64,000 bases of DNA from an uncultured Psychroserpens sp. (GTDB taxonomy: Bacteria > Bacteroidota > Bacteroidia > Flavobacteriales > Flavobacteriaceae): assembly GCF_947501425.1 (NCBI RefSeq), contig NZ_CANMVN010000002.1, forward strand, positions 372,001-436,000, written 5' to 3'. The notes below the pieces were generated by a model that was not told the DNA's origin, made no database searches, and saw only the letters and a list, made by a program, of their open reading frames with translations. The translations under genes and the position numbers were made by a program. Below are positions 27,392 through 37,118 of the stretch, in pieces. Each line of letters opens with the position of its first letter. The stretch's first letter is position 1.

Positions 27392-28895
27392 GTTTTAATT
27401 TATAGAGATAATATTTGGAATTATTAAATTCCAATTGAAAAAAATCTTTTTTAACTATGCCTGTTGTTAATATGTAATCAATGCGGTAATCCTCCTTTTT
27501 ATTTTTTATTTGAGATATGTTTGCAGATACTTTCCGCTTAAATAACTCACGTTCGTACCATTCAGGTATGGCTGAGAGATCTGCAGGAATAAATTTATAT
27601 ACTACAAATCGATCCCGTTGCATGCGCCTGTTTAGAGACAGCTCATCTACAAAACTTAAAATCACATCCTCTTTATCAGTATTTTCTTTTATGTAGTTAC
27701 TCATCTCGGTTAGATCACTGGCTGTGTTCATCTTCAAATAATTCTTACTCGAAATTATATTGGTCATGGCCATTTTCAGCAAGAAAAGAAAAGCAACCAT
27801 AGCTATCAAAGGTCTCACTAATCTTAAAGATTTCTTTTTTAGATGTACAAAGACATATTGTGAAATAATTAATGTAAATAAAAATGTTGTTGTAGCATTA
27901 ATTCGAAATGGGTAGTATTTCACAAATTTACCTTCTTTGTCAAAATAGGCAATCACCACCGATAATAACACTCCTATTAAAGAAAGAAACACAAAATGAT
28001 TCAATTTAGACAAGGCGTAATTCTTATTGTATTTGAAAAACCCTAGACTAATTAATAATGCCACTATGGCAAACATTACACCATAGAAATGTTTCGAATA
28101 GAAATAACTTAAATCTCTAAAAAGTCCGACGTGGTGCGGGCTTCTAAAATAAGAATAGATCCAATCTGGCGAAGGTGAATAATTGACATCTCCAGTAACA
28201 GCTGTTTTTAAATACAACACAAACGGAAGTAAAGCAATCACATAAACAATAGCCAGAACACTATGAAATTTAAACGATTTACTCTTGTCAAAAAAGAAAA
28301 GTGAAGCCATTATAAACGCAAAGACATAACCTCCTACCAGTACGTGAAAATAGGTTGCAATGATTAAGAACAAGAGCATTCTTTTAAAATTAGATCTTAG
28401 ATATGCGTTGATGGCGTACAGCACAAAAATGTAAGAAAAACATTTTGGCTCTAGAGACAACATCATCCACGAACCTGCAAACATAGACTGGTTTAGTAGG
28501 TATAGAATAGGCAGATGTAATAGTATTTGTACATTACTTAACTTCAGGTAATCATATAGTTTCGACAGTGGCAAAGCAAACCATACAGCGAGTATAAAAA
28601 CACCAACAAAACGAACAGTTTCAAAGCTGAAATACTCTAAGAAAAACCCAACAATGTATTGATATAAAACACGCGTCCCAGCAAATTCATTCAAATAACG
28701 AGAGGAGATCCAATCTGGATCCATGAATTGTTTTGCATAGGTCATATATTGCTCCTCATTTCCATTGAGTGAAAATGTGAGATATCCAGCACATAGAATA
28801 AAAACAATCAATACTACTTTATGCACTGCCTCTAAGTAAGACAGTAATTTCAAGCTGTATAGATAATCGCTTATTTTTAAAACTATTTTTTCCAT
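27384..28895 (-). CDS. polytopic membrane protein, GT-C/DUF6798-like
   Basis: 503 residues. About 11-12 membrane helices span roughly residues 25-390, followed by a soluble C-terminal domain of about 110 residues (TEMSNYIKENTDKEDVILSF, YRIDYILTTGIVKKDFFQLE). An acidic loop after the first helix (NGNEEQYMTYAKQFMDPDW) is like the first periplasmic loop of GT-C enzymes. That design fits a lipid-linked-sugar-dependent glycosyltransferase better than a flippase. It overlaps genes on both sides. A second polymerase is the alternative. Confidence 0.7.
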   Translation of the reverse strand: MEKIVLKISDYLYSLKLLSYLEAVHKVVLIVFILCAGYLTFSLNGNEEQYMTYAKQFMDPDWISSRYLNEFAGTRVLYQYIVGFFLEYFSFETVRFVGVFILAVWFALPLSKLYDYLKLSNVQILLHLPILYLLNQSMFAGSWMMLSLEPKCFSYIFVLYAINAYLRSNFKRMLLFLIIATYFHVLVGGYVFAFIMASLFFFDKSKSFKFHSVLAIVYVIALLPFVLYLKTAVTGDVNYSPSPDWIYSYFRSPHHVGLFRDLSYFYSKHFYGVMFAIVALLISLGFFKYNKNYALSKLNHFVFLSLIGVLLSVVIAYFDKEGKFVKYYPFRINATTTFLFTLIISQYVFVHLKKKSLRLVRPLIAMVAFLFLLKMAMTNIISSKNYLKMNTASDLTEMSNYIKENTDKEDVILSFVDELSLNRRMQRDRFVVYKFIPADLSAIPEWYERELFKRKVSANISQIKNKKEDYRIDYILTTGIVKKDFFQLEFNNSKYYLYKLKLE

Positions 28896-29593
28896 ATACC
28901 CAGTAATGATTTACCCAATTGATGTCCTAAAATCGGATCTCCAATTATTGAGGTCTTTACAATATAATTGTCCCAAAATTTTATTTGTTTGATTGTAGGA
29001 TAGCTTTGCTTTAAAAATAATTTATTGACCATTGATGCACACATTCCAACAGCATCCATATACAGTAATCGATGTAACTTTAAATCGTCTCCAACTGATG
29101 TCTTAAGCATCTTCTTATTATATCTTCGGAAATGTCCAATTGCCTTGTCAAAATCTGAAAACAAGAAGTTATGAGCTGGCACAAGAATTATGAGATATCC
29201 GCCTTCTTTTAAAAACGTTTTTGCCAGATTGATTTCCGAAGCATCATTATCAATATGTTCGATAACATCAATATAAAGAATGCTATCAAATTTAACGTCA
29301 GGCTTATAATCAGCTAAGTAGCTAGTCTCTACTGATAGTTTTGAGTGATATTTTTCATCAATATTTGAATGAATTTTACTAGACAACTTTGCATCAGGTT
29401 CCAGGCACACCCATTGACTGATTGATGGTTTTAAAGACAACAGATCATTAGTATTAGTTCCTAATCCTGCTCCTACTTCTAAGACATGCTCTCCAAGGAA
29501 TGGAACCACTTTATTCCCCCAATACGCCTTCCAGTTTTTAGCATGAGAAAACAGCTCTAATTCATTACCAATATATTGAGATTCAACACTCAT
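28883..29593 (-). CDS. class I SAM-dependent methyltransferase
   Basis: 236 residues of Rossmann fold. Motif I is HVLEVGAGLGTNTNDLL, the strand-2 acidic residue lies in WVCLEPDAKL, and the post-I motif SILYIDVIEHIDND is typical of the UbiE/type 11 group. It overlaps the flanking genes (GtrB-like GT2 and the polytopic protein), which suggests they act together. The substrate is unknown; a lipid-linked sugar is one possibility. Confidence 0.88.
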   Translation of the reverse strand: MSVESQYIGNELELFSHAKNWKAYWGNKVVPFLGEHVLEVGAGLGTNTNDLLSLKPSISQWVCLEPDAKLSSKIHSNIDEKYHSKLSVETSYLADYKPDVKFDSILYIDVIEHIDNDASEINLAKTFLKEGGYLIILVPAHNFLFSDFDKAIGHFRRYNKKMLKTSVGDDLKLHRLLYMDAVGMCASMVNKLFLKQSYPTIKQIKFWDNYIVKTSIIGDPILGHQLGKSLLGIWKK

Positions 29594-30546
29594 GAATGTA
29601 TCTGTATTACTGATAATATAAAGTCTTTATAATAATTTTTTGGCGATAATTTGATGGTTGTTTTTTGATTAAGCTGAAATAAAAGAATCAAAAATGTGGT
29701 TAAAATAACAATAGCCAGAATATTTAATAAACTCAATCCAACTATCGAAGGCCAACCAGGAATAGTTAGATCTGTAAATAATGTAAGTGCAACCACTACA
29801 CACAAAGCTATTACAGTAATAATTGTAAAGAAAAAGGATACAAACAGTAAACGTACAGACACCACATCTAAATAGATTGAAATCGAACTCAAACCGTGTA
29901 ATACTAGGTTGGCAAAATTCATTTTTGATTCTCCATGATATCTGCGACCTCTGTCTGTTCCAACAGATTGGTAAGGGATTTTAGATTTCATTATCGCTCC
30001 CGAATAATGATTCCATAATTCAGGAACAGCAGTCACTCTACTTAATAAATTTCTTGGGATAGCACTAAAATTTCCAAATTCCAGCTTTTGATTAGTCAAC
30101 CAATAAAAGGAAGCTTTATAGACGCGATAAAATAGTTTAAACATCAATCCTTCACTACGTTTTTCCCGTTTAGCAAAAACAATCGCTTTCTTATCGGTTT
30201 TATTTATGTGCTGCAATATTTTTACAATATCCTGAGGCCTATCTTCACCATCGCTATCCATAACAACAAAACAATCGACGTCTTTAAAACGATCATCCAT
30301 ATAAGATAATCCAATAGAGATAGCACGTTGATGTCCAACATTATTATTTAGGTTTACAATTGAAACAGGTGTATTGCCTTCAAACTTACTCCCTTCATAA
30401 GACTCGCTGGAGCCATCATTAACAGCTACAATATGTTCAATTTCAAAACCATCCTTTACAGAAACCGTATTAAGTTCGTCAACCAGAGACTGAAAACTTT
30501 GCCAATCATTGTATACAGGAGACACTACTGCTATTTTAAAACTCAT
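29590..30546 (-). CDS. GtrB/DPM1-like polyprenyl-phosphate glycosyltransferase
   Basis: 318 residues. A GT2 domain opens with VVSPVYNDWQSFQSLVDEL and has the metal-binding CFVVMDSDGEDRPQDIVKIL. Two C-terminal membrane helices (about 225-295) place it with GtrB/ArnC/DPM-type enzymes that make undecaprenyl-phosphate-linked sugars. Such carriers feed periplasmic GT-C transferases; the polytopic protein two genes downstream is a candidate user. ATGA overlap with the next gene. Confidence 0.9.
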   Translation of the reverse strand: MSFKIAVVSPVYNDWQSFQSLVDELNTVSVKDGFEIEHIVAVNDGSSESYEGSKFEGNTPVSIVNLNNNVGHQRAISIGLSYMDDRFKDVDCFVVMDSDGEDRPQDIVKILQHINKTDKKAIVFAKREKRSEGLMFKLFYRVYKASFYWLTNQKLEFGNFSAIPRNLLSRVTAVPELWNHYSGAIMKSKIPYQSVGTDRGRRYHGESKMNFANLVLHGLSSISIYLDVVSVRLLFVSFFFTIITVIALCVVVALTLFTDLTIPGWPSIVGLSLLNILAIVILTTFLILLFQLNQKTTIKLSPKNYYKDFILSVIQIHS

Positions 30547-30555
30547 ATATCGCTG

Positions 30556-31473
30556 CTAAGACTTGTTAAAATACTTTTTAATTCGCATCAATGGGTACTT
30601 TAAAAAATATGCATCAAAATACAATAAAAAATATGAAATACTATACAATAGAATTCCAAGTTTACCATGATGACCTAATTCTATTTTTCTATGGAATTTT
30701 AATGCGTCTTTATAATCTGATGCTGTGATTAAATCTGGAAATTCTTTTTTAAAATCCAACAGCAATCGTCTGGAGGTTTCATGCTGCATCTTTTTATTAG
30801 TGGTTACCGATGTATTAGAACCTTTCCTATTCATTGTCACCAACTTTTCAGGAATCCCATAAACATTTGATACTAACGAAAATCGTAAAACATAATCCCA
30901 ATCTACATTCATATTAGGATATCTATCTGTAAAAACCAATGCATTATCCAGATGAACCTGTTTCCTTAACATCATACAGGTATTGACTACCTTGAGTTGA
31001 TTTTTATACAAATACTTAAATAAATCTACACCTTGGGGAAATTGATTTCCATGTACCAGAATATCAGGAAACAATAATGTTCCGCTATCGCTTACAAATT
31101 CGGCAATACCAGAAACCAAACCGACCTCAGTATTCTGCTCCATAACAGCCACCTGTTTCTCTATTCTTGTATTTGTATAAATATCATCTTGCTCTGCCAT
31201 TGCGATATACTTAGAGTGCCTAGAAGCATTTGATATTAATTTGTTAAGATTTGGACCTAAGCCAAGGTTTATTTCATTTTCAATAATTCGAATACGATCA
31301 TCATTAAAACTCTCAGCAATATCTTTCGATCTATCTTTAGTTCCATCAATTCCAATAAGAATTTCAAAATTGGAATAGCTTTGATGCAACAGACTGTTAA
31401 GTGTTTCCGACAAGGTGTTTTCCCCATTATAAACAGGTAAAACAATAGTCACAAAAGGAGAAGACTGTATCAT
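30556..31473 (-). CDS. glycosyltransferase family 2
   Basis: 305 residues. The N-terminal GT-A domain shows FVTIVLPVYNGENTLSETL and the catalytic acidic pair in KYIAMAEQDDIYTNTRIEKQ. A C-terminal hydrophobic stretch (GILLYSISYFLLYFDAYFL) may associate with the membrane. It starts inside the end of the upstream GT2 gene. Specificity unknown. Confidence 0.9.
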   Translation of the reverse strand: MIQSSPFVTIVLPVYNGENTLSETLNSLLHQSYSNFEILIGIDGTKDRSKDIAESFNDDRIRIIENEINLGLGPNLNKLISNASRHSKYIAMAEQDDIYTNTRIEKQVAVMEQNTEVGLVSGIAEFVSDSGTLLFPDILVHGNQFPQGVDLFKYLYKNQLKVVNTCMMLRKQVHLDNALVFTDRYPNMNVDWDYVLRFSLVSNVYGIPEKLVTMNRKGSNTSVTTNKKMQHETSRRLLLDFKKEFPDLITASDYKDALKFHRKIELGHHGKLGILLYSISYFLLYFDAYFLKYPLMRIKKYFNKS

Positions 31474-32342
31474 GAAAATTTACGTTTTATCTGAACCATA
31501 AATCGAAATACAGGATGATATAATTTTAATAATTTCCATTGATTTTTAGGATGTAAATACCAAAAAAGATTTTTATAATAACTATGGTATAATAGCTGGT
31601 TATCATCATGCGACTTACTTTTATTAACAGAACTTGCCTGCTCATCGTGTAATCTAAAGCTCGCTAGTTTTTTATTTACAAACCCAATATCAAAAGACTT
31701 CATAATGCGATACCAAAATTCTGTATCTAATGTCTGTTTCATATGTTCATTAAAATACCCTATCGTTTCAAAACAGTCTCTTTTTATAAGTACATTAGTA
31801 GGCTCTCCAATTTTATTTTTAGGTGAATTCAAAAATTGTGGATCTTTTAAATATTGTCTTCCTGAACAGATGCCTTGTTTCACCTCAAAAGACTCCCAAT
31901 ATTGAAATAAATTACTATAGTTAGATATAAAGTAATTGATTTGATCTGTACGCTTCTCATAAATAAAATCCCGATTGCTGTATACCAGTCCAACTGTATC
32001 TTTCTCTAATGCCAATTGAATAAGTTCAGAGATGCAATTAGGTTGTAAAATATCATCCTGAAAGAGTAATTTCACAAAAGCTCCTTGACATTGTTTGATA
32101 CAATGATTCCAATTTGCTCCAATGCCATCGGGTTGGTGCTGATGTATATAAATTGGCCATTGGGTCTTTGCTTTATAGCTCTCAATAATTTGTAAGGTAT
32201 TGTCTTTAGAAGCGTCATCAGAGATCACAATTTCCAAATTGTCATAATCCTGATTTATTGCACTTTCCATAGCTTCAGCAATGTAAGACTCTCCGTTGAA
32301 AGTAGGAATACATATGGATACTAAAGGCTTGGCTCTATTCAT
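31470..32342 (-). CDS. glycosyltransferase family 2
   Basis: Start at 32342 (MNRAKPLVSICIPTFNGESY), which leaves an eight-base overlap with the upstream gene; an upstream in-frame ATG at 32417 would add 25 unlikely residues. The protein has 290 residues with ISDDASKDNT and the acidic motif FVKLLFQDDILQPNCI. It resembles rhamnosyl/galactosyl transferases of the WfgS kind in general layout, but donor assignment is not possible. Confidence 0.9.
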   Translation of the reverse strand: MNRAKPLVSICIPTFNGESYIAEAMESAINQDYDNLEIVISDDASKDNTLQIIESYKAKTQWPIYIHQHQPDGIGANWNHCIKQCQGAFVKLLFQDDILQPNCISELIQLALEKDTVGLVYSNRDFIYEKRTDQINYFISNYSNLFQYWESFEVKQGICSGRQYLKDPQFLNSPKNKIGEPTNVLIKRDCFETIGYFNEHMKQTLDTEFWYRIMKSFDIGFVNKKLASFRLHDEQASSVNKSKSHDDNQLLYHSYYKNLFWYLHPKNQWKLLKLYHPVFRFMVQIKRKFS

Positions 32343-33171
32343 TTTGATTGTACATTTTTTGATGAATCTTATTGACCAAATTGCCTTCATTATCAATTTG
32401 CCATGATGCAGAATCATTAGCCGTTTTCATGTAATATTCCTGTTCTTCGGTAAGTCTATTGGTATCGATATACCAACCACCATGACGAGCTTGGTAAGGA
32501 GCATCAGTTCGCCATCCTTTAGTAAAGTGTTTGAGTTTATAGTTATAATTGGGACGATATAAAGCAAAGGTTGTATCTATTTCGGCTTTGTATACATTGG
32601 GTTTTATTTGAGAGGTCCAAAACTTATGTTCCCAATTTACTATTTGAGGTTTATTTGAATTACTATCAGGAATATCATCAATTTTCAACGAGAATCCAAC
32701 TTTGGTTCTATCATAAGCTTCATCTAAGAGCTTTCTAAATACCTCCATAAAATTATCAGGACATTCAGCTAATGGAACAATATCAGCGTCGGTCACCGCA
32801 TAGTATCCTTTGCTGTATGTTTTAAAAACCTCATCTGTTTTCCAAAATGACAGATGACCAGTATTATCTTTCTTCTTATAAATACTTACCTGATCTTTTA
32901 TAGCATTGAAATAATCGAGTAAAGGTTTATATGTGGAAGCATTATCAAGAACTACAATATTTGTATATCCTGAATCTAATAAGAAATCAATAAGCTGCTT
33001 CAAATAATATAGTTGATTAAAACTGATAATAATGATTGGTATGCTTTTAGGGTCTTTAAGTTGAGCTCTTACAGTAGGATTAAAAAAATGAGCAGATTGC
33101 ATAGATAACTTATGCCATACCAACTGTTTTAGTTTATGAAGTTTAAATTTGATTTTTTTCAACAAAGACAT
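32335..33171 (-). CDS. GT-A fold glycosyltransferase, atypical
   Basis: 278 residues. After a basic N-terminus comes a GT2-like start, PIIIISFNQLYYLKQLIDFL, with the metal-binding DAD in YYAVTDADIVPLAE. The spacing differs from the classical family 2 enzymes next door, so it probably belongs to one of the smaller GT-A families. It sits nine bases after the upstream GT2 gene. Function within the repeat-unit assembly is inferred from position. Confidence 0.8.
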   Translation of the reverse strand: MSLLKKIKFKLHKLKQLVWHKLSMQSAHFFNPTVRAQLKDPKSIPIIIISFNQLYYLKQLIDFLLDSGYTNIVVLDNASTYKPLLDYFNAIKDQVSIYKKKDNTGHLSFWKTDEVFKTYSKGYYAVTDADIVPLAECPDNFMEVFRKLLDEAYDRTKVGFSLKIDDIPDSNSNKPQIVNWEHKFWTSQIKPNVYKAEIDTTFALYRPNYNYKLKHFTKGWRTDAPYQARHGGWYIDTNRLTEEQEYYMKTANDSASWQIDNEGNLVNKIHQKMYNQNE

Positions 33172-33179
33172 AGAGCTTT

Positions 33180-34133
33180 CTATTTATTATAAAGCGAAAC
33201 TTTACTTAATAAACCATCTCCTTTGTTAAATATAGTATTTAATACCGAACCTAAGAAAAGATACATATGATCGTTAATACTTAATTTCTTAATTTTTATA
33301 AGACTTTCAAACCAAACTTTCCAGGCATTATAGCGTTTTTTGTCTCTAATGAAATATTTAAAAATAAAAAGATAGAAACGATTTAAGATGTCCTTACTCT
33401 CTGGTGATAGTTGTGCACCTAATTTAGCTTCAAGCTTTTTCCGTGCCTGATAATAGTGCCAATATTTGTTATTTTCACTACTGTTGGAAATATTTTCTGA
33501 ATGTGATCTTATATAATCCAGAGGTTCATCAACAACATCGTAATTGGGATATTTATGTAAAATGCGCGCAAAAAACTCCCACTCTTGTCCTGCTTGCAAC
33601 GTCTCATCAAAACGAAATTGATTATCAATTAAAAATTGCTTTTGAAAAATTGGCCCCTGAATAGGGATTATAATACGTTTAGAAATAAAATCATTAAATG
33701 GATCTTCGGAATCAATTCTATCAGACTTAAGTCCGATAAGATTAGTAATATTATCTTCAAAAACATACGATTTACATATCGTGTATAAGCTCTTATTCTG
33801 AATTAATTTTTGTAACTGCTTTTCAAGCTTAGAGGGATGAAATATATCATCACTATCAATCCAATTTACATATTGTCCTTGGCTTTTTATTAATCCGTAA
33901 TTACGACATGCATTGGCGCCTTTGGGTAAATCCTTTGGTCTATTGTAAAACTTAATTCGCTCATCTTTAGCGCTATAATTTTCCACTACAGTTTTACTAT
34001 CATCAGTACTTCCATCATCAACTACGAGACATTCCCAGTTGGTAAAAGTTTGGTTTATAATAGAATCCAGCGTTTCTCCAATAAGACGAGCTCTGTTATA
34101 ATTAGGAATAATAATTGAAACTTGAGGATTCAT
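33180..34133 (-). CDS. glycosyltransferase family 2
   Basis: 317 residues. VSIIIPNYNRARLIGETLDS, CLVVDDGSTDDS and the acidic motif YVNWIDSDDIFHPSKLEKQL define a GT2 enzyme. The C-terminal third is helical and basic. It is seven bases downstream of a methyltransferase gene. Specificity unknown. Confidence 0.92.
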   Translation of the reverse strand: MNPQVSIIIPNYNRARLIGETLDSIINQTFTNWECLVVDDGSTDDSKTVVENYSAKDERIKFYNRPKDLPKGANACRNYGLIKSQGQYVNWIDSDDIFHPSKLEKQLQKLIQNKSLYTICKSYVFEDNITNLIGLKSDRIDSEDPFNDFISKRIIIPIQGPIFQKQFLIDNQFRFDETLQAGQEWEFFARILHKYPNYDVVDEPLDYIRSHSENISNSSENNKYWHYYQARKKLEAKLGAQLSPESKDILNRFYLFIFKYFIRDKKRYNAWKVWFESLIKIKKLSINDHMYLFLGSVLNTIFNKGDGLLSKVSLYNK

Positions 34134-34140
34134 AGTTAGG

Positions 34141-34866
34141 CTAACCGCGTTGATTATTTACAATTAAGTTTGATGGTTCGTCATTTTGCCCTTTATAAAT
34201 AAAAATCAAATTATGATAAAAATGAATGGCAATAATGTTCTCGTCAAAATAAGTAGGCTCATAACCAGGTTTGACATACTCTTTATGATTTAATCCATCT
34301 GTAAGGGATTTAAAAAAGCTCATCATGGTCTCTGGATTATTCATATTATCGCTGTCACCTCCTTTATCTTTCCAATACGATGTCTGTGTGTCTTCTATAA
34401 CATAAATTCCACCAGATTTAAGTTTTGGAAATAAATGCTTGAAGGTAGTGATAACATGCTCATTGATGTGACTCCCGTCATCGATGATGATATCCAAATC
34501 TCCAATTTCTGTAATAGTTTTATCCAGAAATTTAAGGTCAACCTGGCTTCCTTTAAAAATTTTAATTCTGTTTTCCTGCAAAGCAGATTTATCATAGATA
34601 TCCAAAGCATGAATTTTCCCATGCCAAAAGTATGATTTCCACATACGAAGCGAGTGACCTCCATAATCGTGATGCTCATATCCTCCAACTCCAATTTCTA
34701 ACAGCTTAATATTCTTAAATTTATAAGGTCTGAAATGCTTTTGATAGTGTTGAAGATAAAAATGCCCATCTGCTTTATCGGTACCAAACATCAATCCTAA
34801 CTTATTTAGATTAAATGTGTACCACAGCTTTAAGAGTTTGTTAATGAACTTGAGGATAAACTGCAT
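34141..34866 (-). CDS. class I methyltransferase, MycE/macrocin O-methyltransferase-like
   Basis: 241 residues. FGTDKADGHFYLQHYQKHF followed by KLLEIGVGGYEHHDYGGHSL and DLDIIIDDGSHINEHVITTF is the pattern of sugar O-methyltransferases related to mycinamicin MycE and macrocin O-methyltransferase, which need a divalent metal bound by the DDG/Asp cluster. This suggests 2- or 3-O-methylation of a sugar. The N-terminus has a short hydrophobic, basic stretch. Confidence 0.85.
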   Translation of the reverse strand: MQFILKFINKLLKLWYTFNLNKLGLMFGTDKADGHFYLQHYQKHFRPYKFKNIKLLEIGVGGYEHHDYGGHSLRMWKSYFWHGKIHALDIYDKSALQENRIKIFKGSQVDLKFLDKTITEIGDLDIIIDDGSHINEHVITTFKHLFPKLKSGGIYVIEDTQTSYWKDKGGDSDNMNNPETMMSFFKSLTDGLNHKEYVKPGYEPTYFDENIIAIHFYHNLIFIYKGQNDEPSNLIVNNQRG

Positions 34867-34875
34867 AGTAAGATT

Positions 34876-36117
34876 CTAACTAGTATATAGGTTTATTAAT
34901 TGCGCTCCTAAAATACGACTATCGTAATGATTTACAACAAAATTTCTAGCAGCTTTACCCATCTCATCACGAATAGCTCTGTGCGTGTATAATTTATAGA
35001 TCGCACTTACAAAACCATCTACATTCTTTTCAGGAACAATAATTCCGGTTTCACCATCAATCAGACCATCATTCATTCCTCCAACATCAGATATGATTAC
35101 AGGTAAACCCATGGCTTGCGCTTCTTGAATAACCAATCCTTGATTTTCACATCTTCCATTATCATCAATGATACCAGGAAACAGAAATACCGACGAGCGT
35201 TCCATTAGTAGTTTGATATCTTCCTGATTCTTTCTCCCTAGCAATTTAATTATTTGAGAGATATTGTGCTTCTCAATATATGATTGACATACGTCATATT
35301 GCTCTCCTTCACCTATAACCACTAGCTCAGCATCTTTAATATTATGCTTTTCCACAAATTGATGCATTATTTTCAATGCCAGTAAAGGGGCTTTGAACTT
35401 CACTAACCTACCGATAAATAAAATTCTAAACGTACTTTCTTTGCAATCTAAGTTAGGCTTAAAAAATGTTGTATCAAGACCAACGGGTAAGGTTGTAATC
35501 CTGTCATTTTCAAAATTAAGTTTTAATAATTTGTTTCTTGTGAAATTAGTATTTACTGTAAAACTCAGTTCTTTTAATGCAACTAAATCCTTGTAAAAAC
35601 TGATATCATATTTATGAACGTCATAACCGTGAAATGTCACTACAGTTTTCTTAGAATAATTTTTTATTTGATCTAATAAATGAACTGCATTATCACCAAA
35701 ATGAATATGCATGACATCGTAGGACTTAAATTCGAAATACCATTTATAATAAGCTCTGTAAAATTGTCTTAAGCCTAATGCTTTTTTACCTAATCTAAAC
35801 ACATTCAAACTCCTGATTAACTCTCCTCTAAATGGCCTAGCGCCTTTACTAAAAAAAATAGTCAACGCTTTAAACAGTCTTGAAATTATTGGTTTTGGTA
35901 TTAGACTCTCTTTGGAAAAAAGTATTGTTTTATCTAATATATCTAAAAGCTCATTATTTAAGAAACTTGCTAGCTTAACATTTACAGAACGTGTTGCCAG
36001 AACATCGACCTCATGTCCTTCTTTCAAAAGAAAATGTATTTGATTTATAATAAAAGCTTCCGAAGCTGCTGGAAATTCTCCAACAACCACACCAATTTTA
36101 AGCTTCTTTATAGACAT
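34876..36117 (-). CDS. glycosyltransferase family 4, colanic-acid type
   Basis: 413 residues. The N-terminal GVVVGEFPAASEAFIINQIH has the Ser-Glu-Ala/Thr-Phe motif of WcaL-like enzymes; the donor domain shows ILFIGRLVKFKAPLLALKIM and NQGLVIQEAQAMGLPVIISD. One of six GT4 enzymes in the locus. It lies nine bases before the methyltransferase gene and two bases after the GT2 gene. Confidence 0.9.
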   Translation of the reverse strand: MSIKKLKIGVVVGEFPAASEAFIINQIHFLLKEGHEVDVLATRSVNVKLASFLNNELLDILDKTILFSKESLIPKPIISRLFKALTIFFSKGARPFRGELIRSLNVFRLGKKALGLRQFYRAYYKWYFEFKSYDVMHIHFGDNAVHLLDQIKNYSKKTVVTFHGYDVHKYDISFYKDLVALKELSFTVNTNFTRNKLLKLNFENDRITTLPVGLDTTFFKPNLDCKESTFRILFIGRLVKFKAPLLALKIMHQFVEKHNIKDAELVVIGEGEQYDVCQSYIEKHNISQIIKLLGRKNQEDIKLLMERSSVFLFPGIIDDNGRCENQGLVIQEAQAMGLPVIISDVGGMNDGLIDGETGIIVPEKNVDGFVSAIYKLYTHRAIRDEMGKAARNFVVNHYDSRILGAQLINLYTS

Positions 36118-36119
36118 AA

Positions 36120-37118
36120 TTAACGGAGAATAGCTTTAACAATGCGTTTGATATGCTTCAAAAATAAGATAACATCTCCCACAATGAAAAGAAATTTAAA
36201 ATTTAATAGGAAAGCTTTAAGTAATTGTCTGTCTACAATAAGTGCATTTACATAGTTTTGAAATGACAAATGATACTTTCGTTTCAAAAATTTGTTCTTA
36301 GCATTATCCTTGTAGATTTCTCTGTGTGTAAAATAGCCTAATTTAAACCCTTCAAACACACTAATTGATGAATGAATACCAGAACCATGTTGACGATAAT
36401 GAGCTCCAACAAAGTTTAGACATGCGCCATTTCCTTTTTTAAGCAACTGAGCTATGATATAAATATCTCTGAAGTACTTAAACTTATTATGAATACTAAT
36501 ATCCAACCATTCCTTTTTATAAACAAGTGTAAGATTACCAATATGCCAGCCTTTTAATGAACGCTCAAAATCGAAATCTACAATATCACTATCATCAGAA
36601 AAATACTTTCCGTTAAAGTCTAATTGCAATTCACCTGTGCTATTATTTAATACATTAAAACGCGTCCAGCAAAAACTGTATGTAGGGTTTATTTCTAAAA
36701 AATCAATTTGTTTTTGAAGTTTTTTAGAGTCTACCCAAAAATCATCTCCTTCACAAACAGCTATATACTTGCCTTTAGCTTTAGTAAAATTGTACACATA
36801 ATTAAAACGACCTGATGGTCTCCCGTCTATAGCAATATTATTTTCTCTTTCATGAAGAAATAGTCTTATTACAGAAGGGTACTTTTTAGCATAATCGATG
36901 CATAGTTCGCGAGTTCCATCGTTACTACAATCATCCCCTAATAAAATTTCAAATTCAAAATTAGTATCTTGATTAATAAGTGAATCCAGACACTGCTGTA
37001 TGTAGTCAATATGGTTGTATGTTATTGTAATTATTGACACCAACGGCTTAACCGATGAAGACCTGTTAGTGAACTCCTGAACCTCTTTTTTTTGATATGG
37101 AATTAATGCCTTATGCAT
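36120..37118 (-). CDS. glycosyltransferase family 2
   Basis: 332 residues. The catalytic domain starts near residue 24 (PLVSIITITYNHIDYIQQCL), with EILLGDDCSNDGTRE and the acidic motif YIAVCEGDDFWVDSKKLQKQ. A C-terminal hydrophobic, basic stretch may sit at the membrane. It overlaps the GNAT gene upstream by eight bases. Confidence 0.92.
   Translation of the reverse strand: MHKALIPYQKKEVQEFTNRSSSVKPLVSIITITYNHIDYIQQCLDSLINQDTNFEFEILLGDDCSNDGTRELCIDYAKKYPSVIRLFLHERENNIAIDGRPSGRFNYVYNFTKAKGKYIAVCEGDDFWVDSKKLQKQIDFLEINPTYSFCWTRFNVLNNSTGELQLDFNGKYFSDDSDIVDFDFERSLKGWHIGNLTLVYKKEWLDISIHNKFKYFRDIYIIAQLLKKGNGACLNFVGAHYRQHGSGIHSSISVFEGFKLGYFTHREIYKDNAKNKFLKRKYHLSFQNYVNALIVDRQLLKAFLLNFKFLFIVGDVILFLKHIKRIVKAILR

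Noticed and set aside
27384-28895. Wzx flippase
   Set aside because: The helix layout ends in a soluble domain of about 110 residues and the first loop is acidic; it looks like GT-C rather than MATE/PST flippases.
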